Source: Trichopria drosophilae
Lineage: Eukaryota > Arthropoda > Insecta > Hymenoptera > Diapriidae
Direction of reading: 5' to 3'
DNA length: 64,000 nucleotides
NCBI GenBank assembly: GCA_030407085.1
Contig: CM059584.1
Location: forward strand, 65,298,001-65,362,000
Positions 63,374 to 64,000 of the stretch are shown one piece after another. Both the position numbers and the translations under genes were made by a program. The notes under the pieces are model-generated. The model saw nothing but the letters and a program-made list of their open reading frames with translations. It was not told where the DNA came from and ran no database searches. Positions within the stretch are counted from its first letter, which is position 1; the number at the start of each line of letters is the position of its first letter.

Positions 63374-63854
63374 TGTTAATTCATAGCCACATATATTCTT
63401 CTTTCCTTTTTTTCCTAATGCAAAGGTTATTTCGTCTGTTGTGAGTGAATAGACTATTGTTTTGTCTTCATTATAAGTCTTATCAACAAATCCTTCGTAT
63501 AATACGTCATATTTGTTAGCTCCACAGAAGTCTTTCGGGATTGTGTCCCAGTATGTATTTCCGCCTTCGATGTCTAGGCAAGATTTATCTGTTAAAGGAT
63601 ATGTTATTCCTGATTTTAAGTGTAATCTATTTTCATTAAGATTTATTTATTCTGGCTTGATATTTTTGAATTAGTATTTTTGCTGTTGCATGTACTACCA
63701 CGTTGCTCCATGAACCAAACGAATCGCTATATTCTATTACTTTACAATTTCCATCTACTTGGGATGTACCAGCCATGTTTAAACTGCGGGAGTGAACTTA
63801 GGGGTTATTTGATCTAGGAATATATTGGAATTTATAGTTAACGTCCCTGTGAGG
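63374..63854 (-). pseudogene. Chuvirus-like glycoprotein remnant, N-terminal-side part
   Basis: Same strand and gene as the two remnants to the left. From about 63,630 down to the foldback element one frame is open and carries YWDTIPKDFC, a W-D-T plus cysteine pattern I associate with chuvirus-type glycoproteins, and CGYEL near the insertion. Upstream pieces lie in other frames: a stretch from an ATG at 63,776 with a stop near 63,640, and another up to about 63,854 with a TAA near 63,780. The true N-terminus is lost into the repeats at the right edge or beyond the window. Confidence 0.6.
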
Positions 63855-63860
63855 TGCGGG

Positions 63861-63972
63861 TCGAAAAACCGACAAATTAAAAAGCCGATAGGTCACAAAA
63901 CCGACAGTCAAAATACCGACAATCCAAAAGCCGACAGTAAAAAAACCGACACTTCAAAAAATGATAGTCCAC
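63861..63972. repeat. Short tandem repeat of 15-17-bp units
   Basis: About seven imperfect units of the form CAAAACCGACAGTC, with changes in one or two bases each. Composition and period resemble the outer part of the foldback element's inverted repeats, so this may be the left end of another such element that continues past the window. Confidence 0.7.
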
Positions 63973-64000
63973 GTCGATGCGTCTATGCTTTTTGACTGTC

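Noticed and set aside
63861..63972. CRISPR-like array of short repeats
   Set aside because: Units are 15-17 bp with no spacers and vary in sequence; the context is eukaryotic and repeat-rich.

Overview
The window reads as heterochromatic insect DNA. A hymenopteran, perhaps an ant, is my best guess: the guess rests on an insect-type non-LTR element (PHD-type ORF1 plus APE endonuclease), a chuvirus-like endogenous glycoprotein of the sort common in ant genomes, and arthropod-style TATA/TCAGT promoters. Nothing here proves the species. I found no intact host gene, no tRNA or rRNA gene and no CRISPR array; nearly everything recognisable is satellite DNA or mobile and viral debris.

Layout. (1) 1 to about 43,690: one uninterrupted tandem array of a 266-bp AT-rich satellite, about 164 monomers. 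Monomers fall into at least four diagnostic types (A, B, C, D) that often run B-C-D-A, a 1,064-bp higher-order repeat, with local blocks of other order. Rare length-preserving patches of dense substitutions are scattered through it. (2) 43,690-44,208: old, diverged units of about 130 bp related to half of the satellite monomer, followed by AT-rich sequence with no clear gene. (3) 45,516-47,936: a broken non-LTR retrotransposon with ORF1 and endonuclease but no reverse transcriptase, arranged as expected for an inverted (twin-primed) insertion. (4) 47,937-51,465: non-coding, with an (AG)44 microsatellite and a well-formed CCAAT/TATA/initiator promoter that leads into a possible 5' exon. (5) 51,470-59,302: a complete, young LTR element with 1.84-1.88-kb LTRs, a 4-bp CTTT target duplication, a minus-strand primer binding site and a Gag-like frame, but no pol. 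(6) 59,345-63,854, minus strand: two viral-type membrane glycoprotein genes, both broken. The larger resembles chuvirus glycoproteins and is cut by a 282-bp pogo/Tc1-type MITE and a 1.5-kb foldback-like element; another short-period repeat begins at the right edge.

How the parts relate. The satellite looks like a centromeric or pericentromeric array that grew from a half-length ancestor still visible at its edge. The unique side has collected insertions: the nested order (glycoproteins first, then the MITE, foldback element and LTR element on top) gives a relative history, and the nearly identical LTRs make the LTR element recent. The most unusual items are the tandemly duplicated U5/primer-binding-site module inside each LTR, the in-frame stop within the Gag-like frame, the modular foldback element with a 10-bp target duplication, and the clustered mutation patches in the satellite.
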